This document shows, one piece after another, positions 25,215 to 33,945 of a DNA stretch of 64,000 bases; position 1 is the stretch's first letter, and each line of letters begins with the position of its first letter. Where the stretch lies: assembly GCA_037384445.1 (NCBI GenBank), contig JARRNY010000033.1, positions 1-64,000 of the forward strand, in the 5' to 3' direction. Position numbers and translations under genes: made by a program. The notes under the pieces were generated by a model. The model ran no database searches and was not told the origin of the DNA. It saw only the letters and a program-made list of their open reading frames with translations. Origin of the DNA: Thiodiazotropha sp037384445. GTDB lineage: Bacteria > Pseudomonadota > Gammaproteobacteria > Chromatiales > Chromatiaceae.

Positions 25215-25517
25215 ATGTCCATTAACAGCACCCTCTCTGGCGACGAGACGACCGTAATCATCAAAGTGGCGGGACGCTTCGACTTTTCCACTCATCAGGA
25301 TTTCGTACAAGCCTACAAAGGTTTTCCCAAGGGCGAGAAGTCCTATGTGGTCGATCTGGCGGGGGCGGAGTATATGGACAGCTCTGCCATGGGGATGCTG
25401 TTACAGCTACGCGAATACAACCGGTTGGGCGAGCAGGTGGTGCTCAGCAACGGTAACGATGCAGTCATCGACGTGCTGAAGATTGCCAATTTCGGCAAGC
25501 TTTTCACCATCAAGTAA
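25215..25517 (+). CDS. STAS-domain protein (anti-sigma factor antagonist-like)
   Basis: 100 residues, a single STAS domain. It carries the phosphorylatable serine motif YMDSSAMGMLLQLRE (Ser about 58), as in SpoIIAA/RsbV. Such proteins switch partners by phosphorylation under control of a serine kinase and a PP2C phosphatase. Neither is encoded within the window, so the partner is unknown. It follows the ParA-like gene and may be co-transcribed. Confidence 0.9.
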   Translation: MSINSTLSGDETTVIIKVAGRFDFSTHQDFVQAYKGFPKGEKSYVVDLAGAEYMDSSAMGMLLQLREYNRLGEQVVLSNGNDAVIDVLKIANFGKLFTIK

Positions 25518-25594
25518 CTTCCGGCTCAAACTGCGGGAGTGCACAATGCCGGGCCTTTCCGGTATGATTCCCCCCTTTTTCACGGGAGCCTCCC

Positions 25595-26686
25595 ATGGGT
25601 TTCAAATGCGGTATCGTTGGGTTGCCGAATGTCGGTAAATCGACCCTTTTCAATGCGCTGACCAAAGCGACTATTGCGGCGGAGAATTATCCGTTCTGCA
25701 CCATAGATCCCAATGTCGGCGTGGTACCCCTGCCCGATCCGCGGCTCGACGTGCTGGCCGGCATCGTCAAGCCTCAGCGGGTGCTTCCCACCACCATGCA
25801 ATTCGTCGACATCGCTGGCCTGGTGGCTGGCGCCTCCAAAGGCGAGGGGTTGGGCAACAAATTTCTCGCCAATATCCGGGAGACTGACGCTATCGCCCAG
25901 GTAGTCCGCTGCTTCGACAGCGAGGACGTGGTGCATGTGGCAGGCCGGGTCGATCCGATCAGCGATGTGGAAGTGATCAACACTGAACTGGCGCTGGCCG
26001 ACCTGGAGTCGGTGGAGAAAGGGTTGGCCAAATCGGAGCGCCAGGTCAAGACGGGCGACAAAAAGGCCCTGGCGCGAAAGGTGTTGCTGGAGCGGGTACG
26101 TGATCAGCTCAATGCAGGAGAGCCGGTACGCCGTATGGACCTGAACGAAGAGGAGCACCTGGAGTTACGTGATCTCTTCCTGCTTACCATCAAGCCGGTG
26201 CTCTATATCGCCAACGTGTCGGAGGATGGTTTTACGGGCAACCCCCATCTAGAGGCGCTGCGTGAGCTGGCTCAGGGCGAGTCTGCGGAGGTGGTGCCGG
26301 TATGTGCCGCCATCGAGGCCGAGATCGTCGAGCTGGAAGAGGAGGAGCGTACCGAGTTTCTGGCTGACATGGGGCTAGACGAGCCGGGCCTCAACCGAGT
26401 GGTGCGTGCCGGCTATAAACTGCTGGGTCTGGAGACCTATTTCACCGCCGGCGTGAAGGAGGTGCGGGCCTGGACCATACCCCAAAAGGCCACAGCGCCT
26501 CAGGCCGCCAGCGTCATTCACACCGATTTCGAGCGTGGCTTCATCCGCGCTGAGGTGATCGCTTATGAGGATTTTGTCGCCTGCAAAGGGGAGCAGGGGG
26601 CTCGAGAGGCAGGAAAACTGCGCTCAGAGGGTAAGGAGTACGTCGTCAAGGATGGCGATGTTATTCACTTCCGATTCAACGTCTGA
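25595..26686 (+). CDS. ychF: Redox-regulated ATPase YchF
   Basis: 363-residue Obg-family P-loop protein. G1 GLPNVGKSTLFNALTKA at the N-terminus, switch DIAGLVAGASKGEGLGN, and NVSED in place of NKxD, which explains its preference for ATP over GTP. C-terminal TGS domain (AWTIPQKATAPQAASVIHTDFERGFI). It binds ribosomes and is linked to oxidative stress control. It is followed 54 bases later by tRNA-Met. Confidence 0.97.
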   Translation: MGFKCGIVGLPNVGKSTLFNALTKATIAAENYPFCTIDPNVGVVPLPDPRLDVLAGIVKPQRVLPTTMQFVDIAGLVAGASKGEGLGNKFLANIRETDAIAQVVRCFDSEDVVHVAGRVDPISDVEVINTELALADLESVEKGLAKSERQVKTGDKKALARKVLLERVRDQLNAGEPVRRMDLNEEEHLELRDLFLLTIKPVLYIANVSEDGFTGNPHLEALRELAQGESAEVVPVCAAIEAEIVELEEEERTEFLADMGLDEPGLNRVVRAGYKLLGLETYFTAGVKEVRAWTIPQKATAPQAASVIHTDFERGFIRAEVIAYEDFVACKGEQGAREAGKLRSEGKEYVVKDGDVIHFRFNV

Positions 26687-26740
26687 TATTGACACTATCC
26701 GATGGCGACAGTATATTGCCCGGCCTTCAGAACAGCTTTT

Positions 26741-26817
26741 GGCAAGGTAGCTCAGTTGGTTAGAGCACAGCACTCATAATGCTGGGGTCGGCAGTTCGAA
26801 TCTGCCCCTTGCTACCA
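26741..26817 (+). tRNA. tRNA-Met (CAT), elongator type
   Basis: A 77-base cloverleaf including encoded CCA (26815-26817). Anticodon CAT at 26775-26777 in loop CTCATAA; D-loop AGCTCAGTTGGTTAGAGC and T-arm GTTCGAATC are standard. The acceptor stem GGCAAGG/CCTTGCT pairs with a G-U at the first position, unlike the C-A mismatch of initiator tRNA. The anticodon stem CAGCA/TGCTG resembles elongator tRNA-Met more than the lysidine tRNA-Ile2. Confidence 0.93.
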
Positions 26818-27723
26818 AATAAAAAAGGCCTGAGGGTTGATCCAGACCAGCTTCATCAACGTGCTGCGGCGCATTTCCGCCAGCCGGTCGGAAAACTCCT
26901 GAATATTGGTATCCAGTAGCGCGACGAGATCCCGTTTGCCCTCGCGATCCTGCACCAGCTGCTGATATTGCTTTTTGAGGCTTTCGATTTCGCGCAACTG
27001 CCTCGCTCTGCTGATATTGGTAACTCCCGTATTGATCGGCTCCTTGTGTCGTTGCGACTGACGGGTTCTGATCTGTAGTTTCAGATCGCGCAGGGCCTCT
27101 TCCTGAATATCGATGGCGTCCAGCTGTTCATCCCTCAGGGTGAAGAGGTTGTCGACTCCTTCGTCGATCCAGGTGTTGATGTCGTCGATATGATAAATCC
27201 GCAACTGCTGCATGATGTGGATAGTGTCGGGTATATGCAGCAGATGCTCATAAATCTCAAGCCAGCTCTCTTCCCGGGTGTTGAAGAGCTTGTCCATGTA
27301 GTGGAGCAACAGACTGACAGAATGGGTGTAGTCGTAATTCTGAAAATTCTGGCTGATAGTCTCAAGGATATCGGCGAAGTTGGCGGCAGTACCGGCAAAG
27401 GCGCGGTCATCCTCAACCCGAAGCCCCCTGGCGTAGATATTCGTGATGCGGTCGAGCAGGCGCAAATAACCGTCATCGCGAAGCTGGCTCTTGCCTGAGC
27501 GCAACAGCAGCGAGATCTCCAGCAGCATCTCCTGCAGCAGGTTAATGTCGACCTGATCACCATGCGCTGACAGGGCATTCTCGAGGAAGTCGAAATATTG
27601 CTTGAGAATGGGGCAGATCTCTTCCTGCGCCATCAGCGGCAAATGATCAACACCCTGCAGCCTGAAGGCTTCACTGCCTTGGCGGCGGCTTTGGGTCTCT
27701 TGTCCGAGGTTGTGATAGGTCAT
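26812..27723 (-). CDS. Unknown coiled-coil protein
   Basis: 303 residues, no family recognised. It is mostly helical and soluble, without signal peptide or membrane segment. Residues about 190-280 are strongly coiled-coil (EEALRDLKLQIRTRQSQ, ARQLREIESLKKQYQQLVQ). The C-terminus ends in a hydrophobic motif (LVWINPQAFFIW). The stop codon lies inside the 3' end of the oppositely oriented tRNA-Met gene, overlapping it by six bases. No operon partner on the same strand. It could be a structural or scaffold protein; no function can be assigned from sequence alone. Confidence 0.75.
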   Translation of the reverse strand: MTYHNLGQETQSRRQGSEAFRLQGVDHLPLMAQEEICPILKQYFDFLENALSAHGDQVDINLLQEMLLEISLLLRSGKSQLRDDGYLRLLDRITNIYARGLRVEDDRAFAGTAANFADILETISQNFQNYDYTHSVSLLLHYMDKLFNTREESWLEIYEHLLHIPDTIHIMQQLRIYHIDDINTWIDEGVDNLFTLRDEQLDAIDIQEEALRDLKLQIRTRQSQRHKEPINTGVTNISRARQLREIESLKKQYQQLVQDREGKRDLVALLDTNIQEFSDRLAEMRRSTLMKLVWINPQAFFIW

Positions 27724-27942
27724 GGGTCAGTCGCAGTCCAGCGTTGGGCTGAAGATACCTGAATTATATTAACAATTACTAATATAATAAAGACTTATTT
27801 TCGCGCACCACGTCAAGAAATGTGAATGTCCCTGATACTATCGGCAAGAAAATCGTAATCTTGAGCTGGTCAGGTCAATGGTTTTGCTACTAAGTCGTTG
27901 AATTAAAAATGTAAGTTTTTTATTGTCGTTTTTATTACAATA

Positions 27943-27961
27943 GGCCCGCAAATAGCGGGCC
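27943..27961. other. GC-rich hairpin in the amtB upstream region
   Basis: A 7-bp inverted repeat GGCCCGC/GCGGGCC with loop AAATA stands in an otherwise AT-rich stretch, 54 bases before the amtB start. There is no T run, so it is more likely an operator or leader hairpin than a terminator. Confidence 0.35.
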
Positions 27962-28014
27962 CAGGCGCTGAAGCCCGTGCGAATAATAGAGAGAATCACG
28001 AGGGGTATATCAAC

Positions 28015-29325
28015 ATGCGTTTTCCATCCGCGAGAGAGTTTCTGGGCCTGTCGGCGCTACTGTTGTCGCCACTGACCGCCGTAGCAGGCGAGGCTGAGTT
28101 GAATGGGGCCGATACGGCCTGGATCATGACCTCGACCGCCCTGGTGTTGTTTATGACGCTGCCTGGTCTGGCCATGTTCTACGGCGGTCTGGTGCGATCC
28201 AAGAACGTTCTGTCGGTATTGATGCAGTGCTTCGCCATTGCCGGCATGGTCTCTATCCTCTGGCTGGTGGCGGGCTACAGCCTGGCCTTCGGTGAAGGGA
28301 ATGCCTGGATTGGCGACTTCAGCCGGGTACTCATGGCAGGGGTGGATCGGGAAACCGTGTCTGGCAGCATACCTGAATCCGTCTTCATGCTGTTCCAGAT
28401 GACTTTCGCCATCATCACCCCGGCCCTCATCGTGGGTGGTTTTGCCGAACGTATACGTTTCTCGTCCATGTTGTTGTTCAGTGCTTTATGGCTATTCGTG
28501 GTCTATGTGCCGGTGACTCACTGGGTCTGGGGCGGTGGCTGGCTGGGTAAGATGGGCCTCTACGACTTCGCCGGTGGAACGGTGGTACATATCACCGCCG
28601 GTGTAGCGGCACTGGTGGCGGCCATGGTGATGGGGCCGAGGCACGGCTTCGGCACGGCTTCTATGATGCCGCACAACATGACCATGACCATTGCCGGTGC
28701 GGGTATGCTCTGGGTCGGCTGGTTCGGTTTCAATGGCGGTAGCGCACTCGCCTCTGACGGCAATGCCTCGATGGCCATGCTGGTGACCCATATTTCGGCT
28801 GCTACCGGCGCCATGACCTGGCTTGTGCGCGAGTGGATCAAGTTCGGTAAGCCCAGCGCTCTGGGCGCGGTGACCGGTATGGTGGCGGGTCTCGGCACTA
28901 TCACCCCGGCCTCCGGCTATGTCGGTCCCGCTGGCGCCCTGGTGATCGGCCTGCTGGCCGGTATTGTCTGTTTCTCAGCCACCAACTACCTCAAGCAAGT
29001 GTTGAAGATCGACGACTCGCTGGATGTTTTTCCCGTGCATGGTGTCGGTGGCATTCTGGGTACACTTCTGGCCGGCATCTTCTCCTCCACCTCCCTGGGT
29101 GTCTTCTCCGGTTATGGTTTTGCTGAAGGTATCTCAAGCATCAGCGGACAGCTTATGGTGCAGTTCATCGGTGTGATTGCGACCCTTGCCTTCACGGGTG
29201 TGGCGACTTTTGCGTTGTTGAAGCTGGTGGATAACCTGATCGGACTGCGTGTCAGCCGGGATGAAGAGACCCAAGGTCTGGACCTCGTGCTCCACGAAGA
29301 GCGTGGTTATAACGAACTGGGCTGA
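28015..29325 (+). CDS. amtB: Ammonium transporter (Amt family)
   Basis: 436 residues. N-terminal signal-like helix (LSALLLSPLTAVAGE) followed by eleven membrane helices. Family signatures are present: TLPGLAMFYGGLVRSKNVLSV, THWVWGGGWLGKMGLYDFAGG (first conserved pore His) and DVFPVHGVGGILGTLLAG (second pore His). The C-terminal cytoplasmic tail (SRDEETQGLDLVLHEERGYN) is the region bound by GlnK. No glnK gene is adjacent, so the regulator must be elsewhere. A bidirectional terminator follows. Confidence 0.96.
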   Translation: MRFPSAREFLGLSALLLSPLTAVAGEAELNGADTAWIMTSTALVLFMTLPGLAMFYGGLVRSKNVLSVLMQCFAIAGMVSILWLVAGYSLAFGEGNAWIGDFSRVLMAGVDRETVSGSIPESVFMLFQMTFAIITPALIVGGFAERIRFSSMLLFSALWLFVVYVPVTHWVWGGGWLGKMGLYDFAGGTVVHITAGVAALVAAMVMGPRHGFGTASMMPHNMTMTIAGAGMLWVGWFGFNGGSALASDGNASMAMLVTHISAATGAMTWLVREWIKFGKPSALGAVTGMVAGLGTITPASGYVGPAGALVIGLLAGIVCFSATNYLKQVLKIDDSLDVFPVHGVGGILGTLLAGIFSSTSLGVFSGYGFAEGISSISGQLMVQFIGVIATLAFTGVATFALLKLVDNLIGLRVSRDEETQGLDLVLHEERGYNELG

Positions 29326-29334
29326 GGAGCCCTC

Positions 29335-29368
29335 TAACCCGGCAACATATGGCTGCCGGGTTAAAAAA
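29335..29368. terminator. Bidirectional terminator between amtB and the response-regulator gene
   Basis: A perfect 10-bp stem TAACCCGGCA/TGCCGGGTTA (29335-29344 and 29354-29363) is followed by AAAAAA on the plus strand. It lies between the two convergent stop codons and can serve both transcripts, better in the minus direction where the A run reads as U after the stem on the complementary side. Confidence 0.75.
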
Positions 29369-29374
29369 CAGAAA

Positions 29375-31402
29375 TCAGCGGGTGAAATCGGCCTGTATAT
29401 AGTCTGCGGACTCTGACCATGGCGCTGCGATCTGATCGCGCCGCAGCACATAGGGGAGAATGATTTCAACCCGCAATGTGTGGAGCAGCTGCGAAATCTG
29501 CTTTTGATCCTCCCGCTCCGCCGATAGTAGCGAGATGCGGGGCCTTACTGCATCTGCCTTCAGATAGGTGATAGCCTTGTACGCGCTCCTGGAGCCGGAG
29601 AAATGACTCAGCGAGATAGTGATGCCAAGGGCTGCGAGTTGATTAAACAGGAGGCGAGCCTGAGTCAGTTTGGTAGCGAGGGAAGGCAGCTCGAACTCCA
29701 GCATCAAGCCCGCGCCTACAATCTGTAGTTTGCGTAGCGCGGACTTGATGAATTCAACATAGCTCCCATCCTCTATCACAGCCGTGGATTGCCGAAGGAT
29801 TAATTTCACCGGCTTTGCCAACTGCCGGTATTCAGCGAGACGCTGAATGGCCAAATGACAGACGACCCGATCGAATTCGGATGCCAAAGCATAATCTGCT
29901 GCCAGCCGGTAGAGGTCATTGGGCGCGACGGGTTCGCAGCACTGAGGTGTCAGCTCAATTAGCTGGGTGGTGGGGTGTGTTGCCTCTGGTGCAACGAATA
30001 ACCGCTCTTCCAGGGAGACAGAGCCTTTCTGCAGTGCCTCGAGTAACTGCTCCTTGTGTATTGAGGGCTCAGCGACCCGATGCTGCTTGGGGGACGATGG
30101 TTCCCATGCAGAGGCAAGGTATCCCTGCAGTCCCTGTTGATAGGCGGAGGTTGCTGCTGACTGCCCCTGACGCAACAATTCCTCGCCACTCTCCTGGGCG
30201 CTGTCCAGCATGGCCAGACTGATGCCGAATCGAATCCCGGAGAGAGCAGATGCTGTGAGCCGATAGCTGACGATTTCGTGTGTCAGCTCAGCTATATGCT
30301 CCACATCCAGGCGCTTGGGACGACCCACGAGCAGAGCAAGATGACAGTCTCCGATGCGAGCCAGATAGTCATCTCTCATCAGCAAAGGAGCCAGCCACTC
30401 GATCATCATGGCAACAGACTGCTCGAGATCCTCGCCACTGGGTGGAACCAGGTCGAATTGGGGATCGCCCAGAGCGAGCACAATGAGTCCGTAGGAGTGC
30501 TCCAATGTTTCACCCCTTGAACGGGTCTCTGCAAGCCGTGCCAGCAGGGCTTCTCTGTGGGGGAGGCCGTTATCGCTCTTTTCACTTTTGCAGACACCGG
30601 CAGATGAGATGGCATTGGCACGCTCAATACGGGATCTGACTGTCGTCAGCAATTGCTGCAACTGAATCGGTAAGGTCAGAAAGTCGTCTGCACCGGACTG
30701 CAATGCCAGCATCCTTTTCTCAGGAGTGTCTTCACCGGAAAGACAGATGATGGGGATGGCGGCTGACTCTTTTCTGTTACGGATGAGTTTTGTCAGAACG
30801 ACGCTGTCGACGCCTTGCATGTCAAGGTCCATCATGAAGATAAGGTCCGGCTGAAACCGCCATATCGAATCGATGACGTTCAGCGGCTCAGTGACAGTGT
30901 GGGTCTCGAATGTGCCTTTTCGCAGCAGATCAGCTACAAGTTTCGCTTGCGACGCGTCATCCTCGACGATGAGGATCTTGTGATATGGCTTGGCTCTCGG
31001 GGTGATGCACTCAGCAAGAGCTGCAATCAGGGCCTCGATATCGAGAGGATCCGAAAAAAACTGACTTGCACCCGCACGCACAGCTTGCAGCTGGGTTTCG
31101 ATATCGCAGCGATCAGAGATGAAGAACAGCTCTGGGCGTTCCTTCTTCTCAAACTCCCGCCTGGGAAGGTGTCGTTGCAGTTCGGGAAGAAATGCGGTGT
31201 CGATCAAAATCGCCTTGGCGCCACCATCAAGCGCATTGCGCAGCTCTGGCAGGTCACTCATCGTTCGGTATCGCCACTCTTGCTGCGCTATGGCTCTCTC
31301 TATTGGCGCGAGCGTATTAGGATTCCGGTGCAATAGAAGTAAATCGAGATTGACCTTGTTGCATCCATGGTCACTGGTCCCTAAATCCGTGTCGTAGGGC
31401 AT
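29375..31402 (-). CDS. REC-REC-GGDEF-EAL protein with degenerate output domains
   Basis: 675 residues. Residues about 17-135 form a pseudo-receiver (LDLLLLHRNPNTLAPIERA). Residues about 142-260 form a true receiver with ILIVEDDASQAKL, phospho-Asp in IFMMDLDMQGVDS and GADDFLTLPIQ. A GGDEF-like domain follows (about 290-430), where the active-site motif reads RIGDCHLAL instead of RGGDEF. Then comes an EAL-like domain (about 455-675), where EAL and the catalytic Glu set are missing (LFVAPEAT, LEFELPSL). It is probably catalytically inactive and acts as a phosphorylation- or c-di-GMP-responsive effector. No kinase is adjacent. Confidence 0.85.
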   Translation of the reverse strand: MPYDTDLGTSDHGCNKVNLDLLLLHRNPNTLAPIERAIAQQEWRYRTMSDLPELRNALDGGAKAILIDTAFLPELQRHLPRREFEKKERPELFFISDRCDIETQLQAVRAGASQFFSDPLDIEALIAALAECITPRAKPYHKILIVEDDASQAKLVADLLRKGTFETHTVTEPLNVIDSIWRFQPDLIFMMDLDMQGVDSVVLTKLIRNRKESAAIPIICLSGEDTPEKRMLALQSGADDFLTLPIQLQQLLTTVRSRIERANAISSAGVCKSEKSDNGLPHREALLARLAETRSRGETLEHSYGLIVLALGDPQFDLVPPSGEDLEQSVAMMIEWLAPLLMRDDYLARIGDCHLALLVGRPKRLDVEHIAELTHEIVSYRLTASALSGIRFGISLAMLDSAQESGEELLRQGQSAATSAYQQGLQGYLASAWEPSSPKQHRVAEPSIHKEQLLEALQKGSVSLEERLFVAPEATHPTTQLIELTPQCCEPVAPNDLYRLAADYALASEFDRVVCHLAIQRLAEYRQLAKPVKLILRQSTAVIEDGSYVEFIKSALRKLQIVGAGLMLEFELPSLATKLTQARLLFNQLAALGITISLSHFSGSRSAYKAITYLKADAVRPRISLLSAEREDQKQISQLLHTLRVEIILPYVLRRDQIAAPWSESADYIQADFTR

Positions 31403-31970
31403 TGTTATTACCTGTCCGTAGTAATTTGTTTAATTTACCCACAATGCTTGGCAGCCATTGAACAAAACGCGGACCGATTTCGAACTGTCAAAATGCACCG
31501 CTTCTGCGTTGCCGGTCTTCGTCATGGACGGGTTATGACAGCATTCCGTACTCGAAAGAGGCGCCTTTGTCGTGCGCTCTGATTCGGTTCATTTTGCTCT
31601 GCTATCGGTTTGGTTCCGACTTGTTCAGAGGTTCCTTTGTCGCTCAGGCTGTAATGGGTCGTCCCTGTAGATTTGTTCGTATTACCTCTTTTTCGATGTT
31701 TGTGCGTTCCTGATGGTTTGGTGGTTGGGACAAATCGTTCTAATCAGCGCTGTTTCCCAGAGGGATTAGCATAGTCTAAATATCAGGGTTTGAGTGGGTA
31801 AGTGAGCCGGCTTCGCGAAAACAGTCGTGCGCTGTCGGAATGGAGATCGGCGATTCCCGCTTGGAATTGGCCGGTGGGTTTGCGCAGGCGGTATCGGTTG
31901 AAGTCCACTTAGTATTGTCAGCGGAGTTCAATCAATGTGAGCCGTACTCTACGCTCGCTCCGGGCGGTTT
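31403..31970. other. Gene-free stretch upstream of the response-regulator gene
   Basis: 568 bases, lower in GC than the surroundings, with no convincing open frame, RNA gene, strong hairpin or repeat. It must include the promoter of the response-regulator gene (minus strand) and the 3' flank of queD. It is the largest empty interval in the window. Confidence 0.6.
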
Positions 31971-32375
31971 TTATGTGCGGCGATAGCTGGCCAGGGCGCT
32001 GTCAGTCTCGTAGATGGCCACTTCAACTACGGGATAGCCGCCTGAGGCCACCTGGTCGTAAATCAGCCTGGCGATATTTTCCGCTGTCGGATTCTTCTCC
32101 ATCACGTAGATCCGCTCCCCGGCCGCTTGCAGGCCCGGCAGTACCGGGTCCTGAGCATGCAATAGCATATTGTGATCAAGGGTCTGATCGATCCAGGTCT
32201 TGACGAAGTCCCCGATTTCGCTGAAATCACACACCATCCCCAGGGCATCCAGTTCATCCGCTTCAAGACGGATCACGGCAGTGGCGTTATGCCCATGCAG
32301 ATGTCGGCACTTGCCCTGATGGTTGAGCAGGCGGTGGCCGTAGCAGAAATGAACTTCTTTGGTAACGCTGTACAT
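31971..32375 (-). CDS. queD: 6-pyruvoyl-tetrahydropterin / 6-carboxytetrahydropterin synthase QueD
   Basis: 134 residues from the ATG at 32375. Zinc-binding His14 (CYGHRLL), His27 and His29 (RHLHGHN), with the catalytic Cys23 just before (GKCRHLH). DFSEIGDFVKTWIDQTLDHNML contains the conserved Asp-His pair, and Glu in EVAIYETDSA closes the family signature. It makes the carboxytetrahydropterin precursor of queuosine and archaeosine-type bases. No other que gene is adjacent. Confidence 0.93.
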   Translation of the reverse strand: MYSVTKEVHFCYGHRLLNHQGKCRHLHGHNATAVIRLEADELDALGMVCDFSEIGDFVKTWIDQTLDHNMLLHAQDPVLPGLQAAGERIYVMEKNPTAENIARLIYDQVASGGYPVVEVAIYETDSALASYRRT

Positions 32376-32513
32376 GGTAATTCGAGGGTGGTTTTTCGGT
32401 CGGCCAGAGTATACGGATTGGTTCGACTGGCTGCCACTGCTGAACAAATGCTGAGAGGTGACAAGTAAAGGATTCACTGGCGCTGTCGATAGAGTTCTGT
32501 AGAGCTCTAGTGG

Positions 32514-32990
32514 ATGGCATGCATGGTTGAAGAGAATGAGTTTATTGAGGTGGCGAGGGAGGCGGTGTCGCAGCTAAAGCGTCTGTCGCGCGATTTTCCT
32601 CGTCTATCCACTCGCCATGTCAAGGTGGCCATCGAGACCTGGAATGAGGAGATGTTCCAGAAAGGCGAGGTTATCTGGCTTGAAAAGCAGCGAAAACGTA
32701 AAGAACGTAGCGCTTTGGAAAGTCGGGCTGCTGAGTTGATCGAGGCTAATCTCGTGGATGATGTGCTCGACACATTGATCTCGGAGTTTGATCGGGAGAT
32801 CGACTTTTATGGTCTGATCGACCTCTGTGGTCGTGACAAATACATAGCCGCCCTGCGCCGAGAGGCGATGGAGCTGAAACAGAACTCCATTTCGCCGGAG
32901 CAGACGGCGGAGCTCTGGAACAGCGTCAGCAAGCCGGCTATCGGGGGTGATCACTGGAATGCCACGGCGGTTTCCGTGCTGATGGGGTGA
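32514..32990 (+). CDS. Unknown small soluble protein
   Basis: 158 residues, or 155 from a second ATG at 32523. No signal peptide or membrane segment. It is rich in charged residues, with a likely helical hairpin (EVIWLEKQRKRKERSALESRAAELIE); the C-terminal third is less charged (WNSVSKPAIGGDHWNATAVSVLMG). No family recognised. It sits divergent from queD and ends four bases before the convergent phosphopantetheinyl transferase gene. The reading frame is supported by codon use and by having no better competitor. Confidence 0.7.
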   Translation: MACMVEENEFIEVAREAVSQLKRLSRDFPRLSTRHVKVAIETWNEEMFQKGEVIWLEKQRKRKERSALESRAAELIEANLVDDVLDTLISEFDREIDFYGLIDLCGRDKYIAALRREAMELKQNSISPEQTAELWNSVSKPAIGGDHWNATAVSVLMG

Positions 32991-32994
32991 TCAG

Positions 32995-33639
32995 TCAGTT
33001 CCGCAGCAGATAACAGGCCGTCACCAGGTGACGCTCTCCAATGATGTAGCGTCCCTCGAAGCGCAGCGGAGGGAAATCGAATTCACAACGATCGGTGGCA
33101 GTGAAGTGATAGTGCTGCCGTTCCCGGTCGAAACTCAATGCCACTGAGTGGAAGCCGAAAAAGCGCTGAACCAGGGGATAGAAGCATTTGTAGAGGCTCT
33201 CCTTGGCGCTGAATATCAACCGCCCCGGATGGGCTCCCGGATTGTCAGCGACGAAGGCAGCCTCCGCCTCCGTGTGAATATATCGATCAACCCCCTTCGG
33301 CAGGGGATCAAGTGGCTCCACATCGATCCCGACTCCCGCCACTTCCCCATCCTGCGCGCAGACGGCAACACAGAGATCGTGACAGTGTGCGATGCTGCCG
33401 AGATAGCCGGCCGGCCAGAGAGGTTCTCGCCGCTCACCGCGTAACAGGGGAGCATCGGGTGCATTGAGCCGGGCGAGAGCCTCATGTGCTGCGTTGCGTC
33501 CGGCGCGAAACTCCCGTTGCCGCTTCTCGACAGCGCCAGCGATGAGTGCCTCCTCCTCGCTGCGCAGCGGGGTCTGCCACATGGGCTCGTCAGCGATGAC
33601 GAATGCGGTGTCGGCAGGAAAGAGGTGGTTGAGATTCAT
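32995..33639 (-). CDS. 4'-phosphopantetheinyl transferase (EntD/Sfp superfamily)
   Basis: 214 residues. The three family motifs are present: PLWPAGYLGSIAHC (about 75-88), VGIDVEPLDPLP with the Mg-binding Asp/Glu (about 103-114), and FSAKESLYKCFYPLV (about 152-166). It transfers phosphopantetheine from CoA to carrier proteins, often of secondary metabolism. No NRPS or PKS gene lies in the window, so its carrier protein is elsewhere or it serves the fatty acid ACP. Confidence 0.93.
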   Translation of the reverse strand: MNLNHLFPADTAFVIADEPMWQTPLRSEEEALIAGAVEKRQREFRAGRNAAHEALARLNAPDAPLLRGERREPLWPAGYLGSIAHCHDLCVAVCAQDGEVAGVGIDVEPLDPLPKGVDRYIHTEAEAAFVADNPGAHPGRLIFSAKESLYKCFYPLVQRFFGFHSVALSFDRERQHYHFTATDRCEFDFPPLRFEGRYIIGERHLVTACYLLRN

Positions 33640-33945
33640 GATGCTGGAGATTGATGATCCGCGGCCATTCTATCACCTGCGAGAGGAAATGCGTTCCACC
33701 CGGGCTAAAAGCCGCTTGACCCCGCTTGGCATGAACGGCATGCTTGAAGCATGAACGCCAGTTTTATCAACCAGATCTCCCTAATGTGCCGCCGTGTACC
33801 GGCATGGAAGCGCATGCGCCTGTCTGCGTCCGAGGGGTTGATGAAGCACTGATCGTTTACTGAATATCGAACTTCCCCAAAGGCCGCAGATGGCAACATC
33901 TGCGGCCTTTTTGTTTTTGTGCCAACTATCAAAGGGAGAAATGTT
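33640..33945. other. Leader region of the DMT transporter gene with a strong terminator
   Basis: 306 bases. Holds a 15-base palindrome CATGCTTGAAGCATG near 33739-33753, a possible 22-codon peptide (33784-33852, Arg-rich, MCRRVPAWKRMRLSASEGLM...) and the terminator 33879-33918, only 28 bases before the transporter ATG. A transcript starting upstream would have to pass the terminator to reach the gene. Confidence 0.5.
33879..33918 (+). terminator. Strong rho-independent terminator or attenuator before the DMT transporter gene
   Basis: A perfect 14-bp stem (33879-33892 with 33897-33910, core AGGCCGCAGATG and its complement) with loop GCAA is followed by TTTTTGTTTTT. No annotated gene ends just upstream on the plus strand, so it either ends a small leader transcript or attenuates the transporter gene. 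Confidence 0.88.

Noticed and set aside
27780..28014. Sigma-54 promoter for amtB
   Set aside because: No GG-N10-GC core with flanking TGGC/TTGC bases could be found, despite TGGTTTTGC near 27877.
33727..33760. Possible guanidine-II (mini-ykkC) riboswitch before the DMT transporter
   Set aside because: One hairpin with an AACGG loop is present, but the required second stem with an ACGR loop is not found, and the first loop has an extra base.
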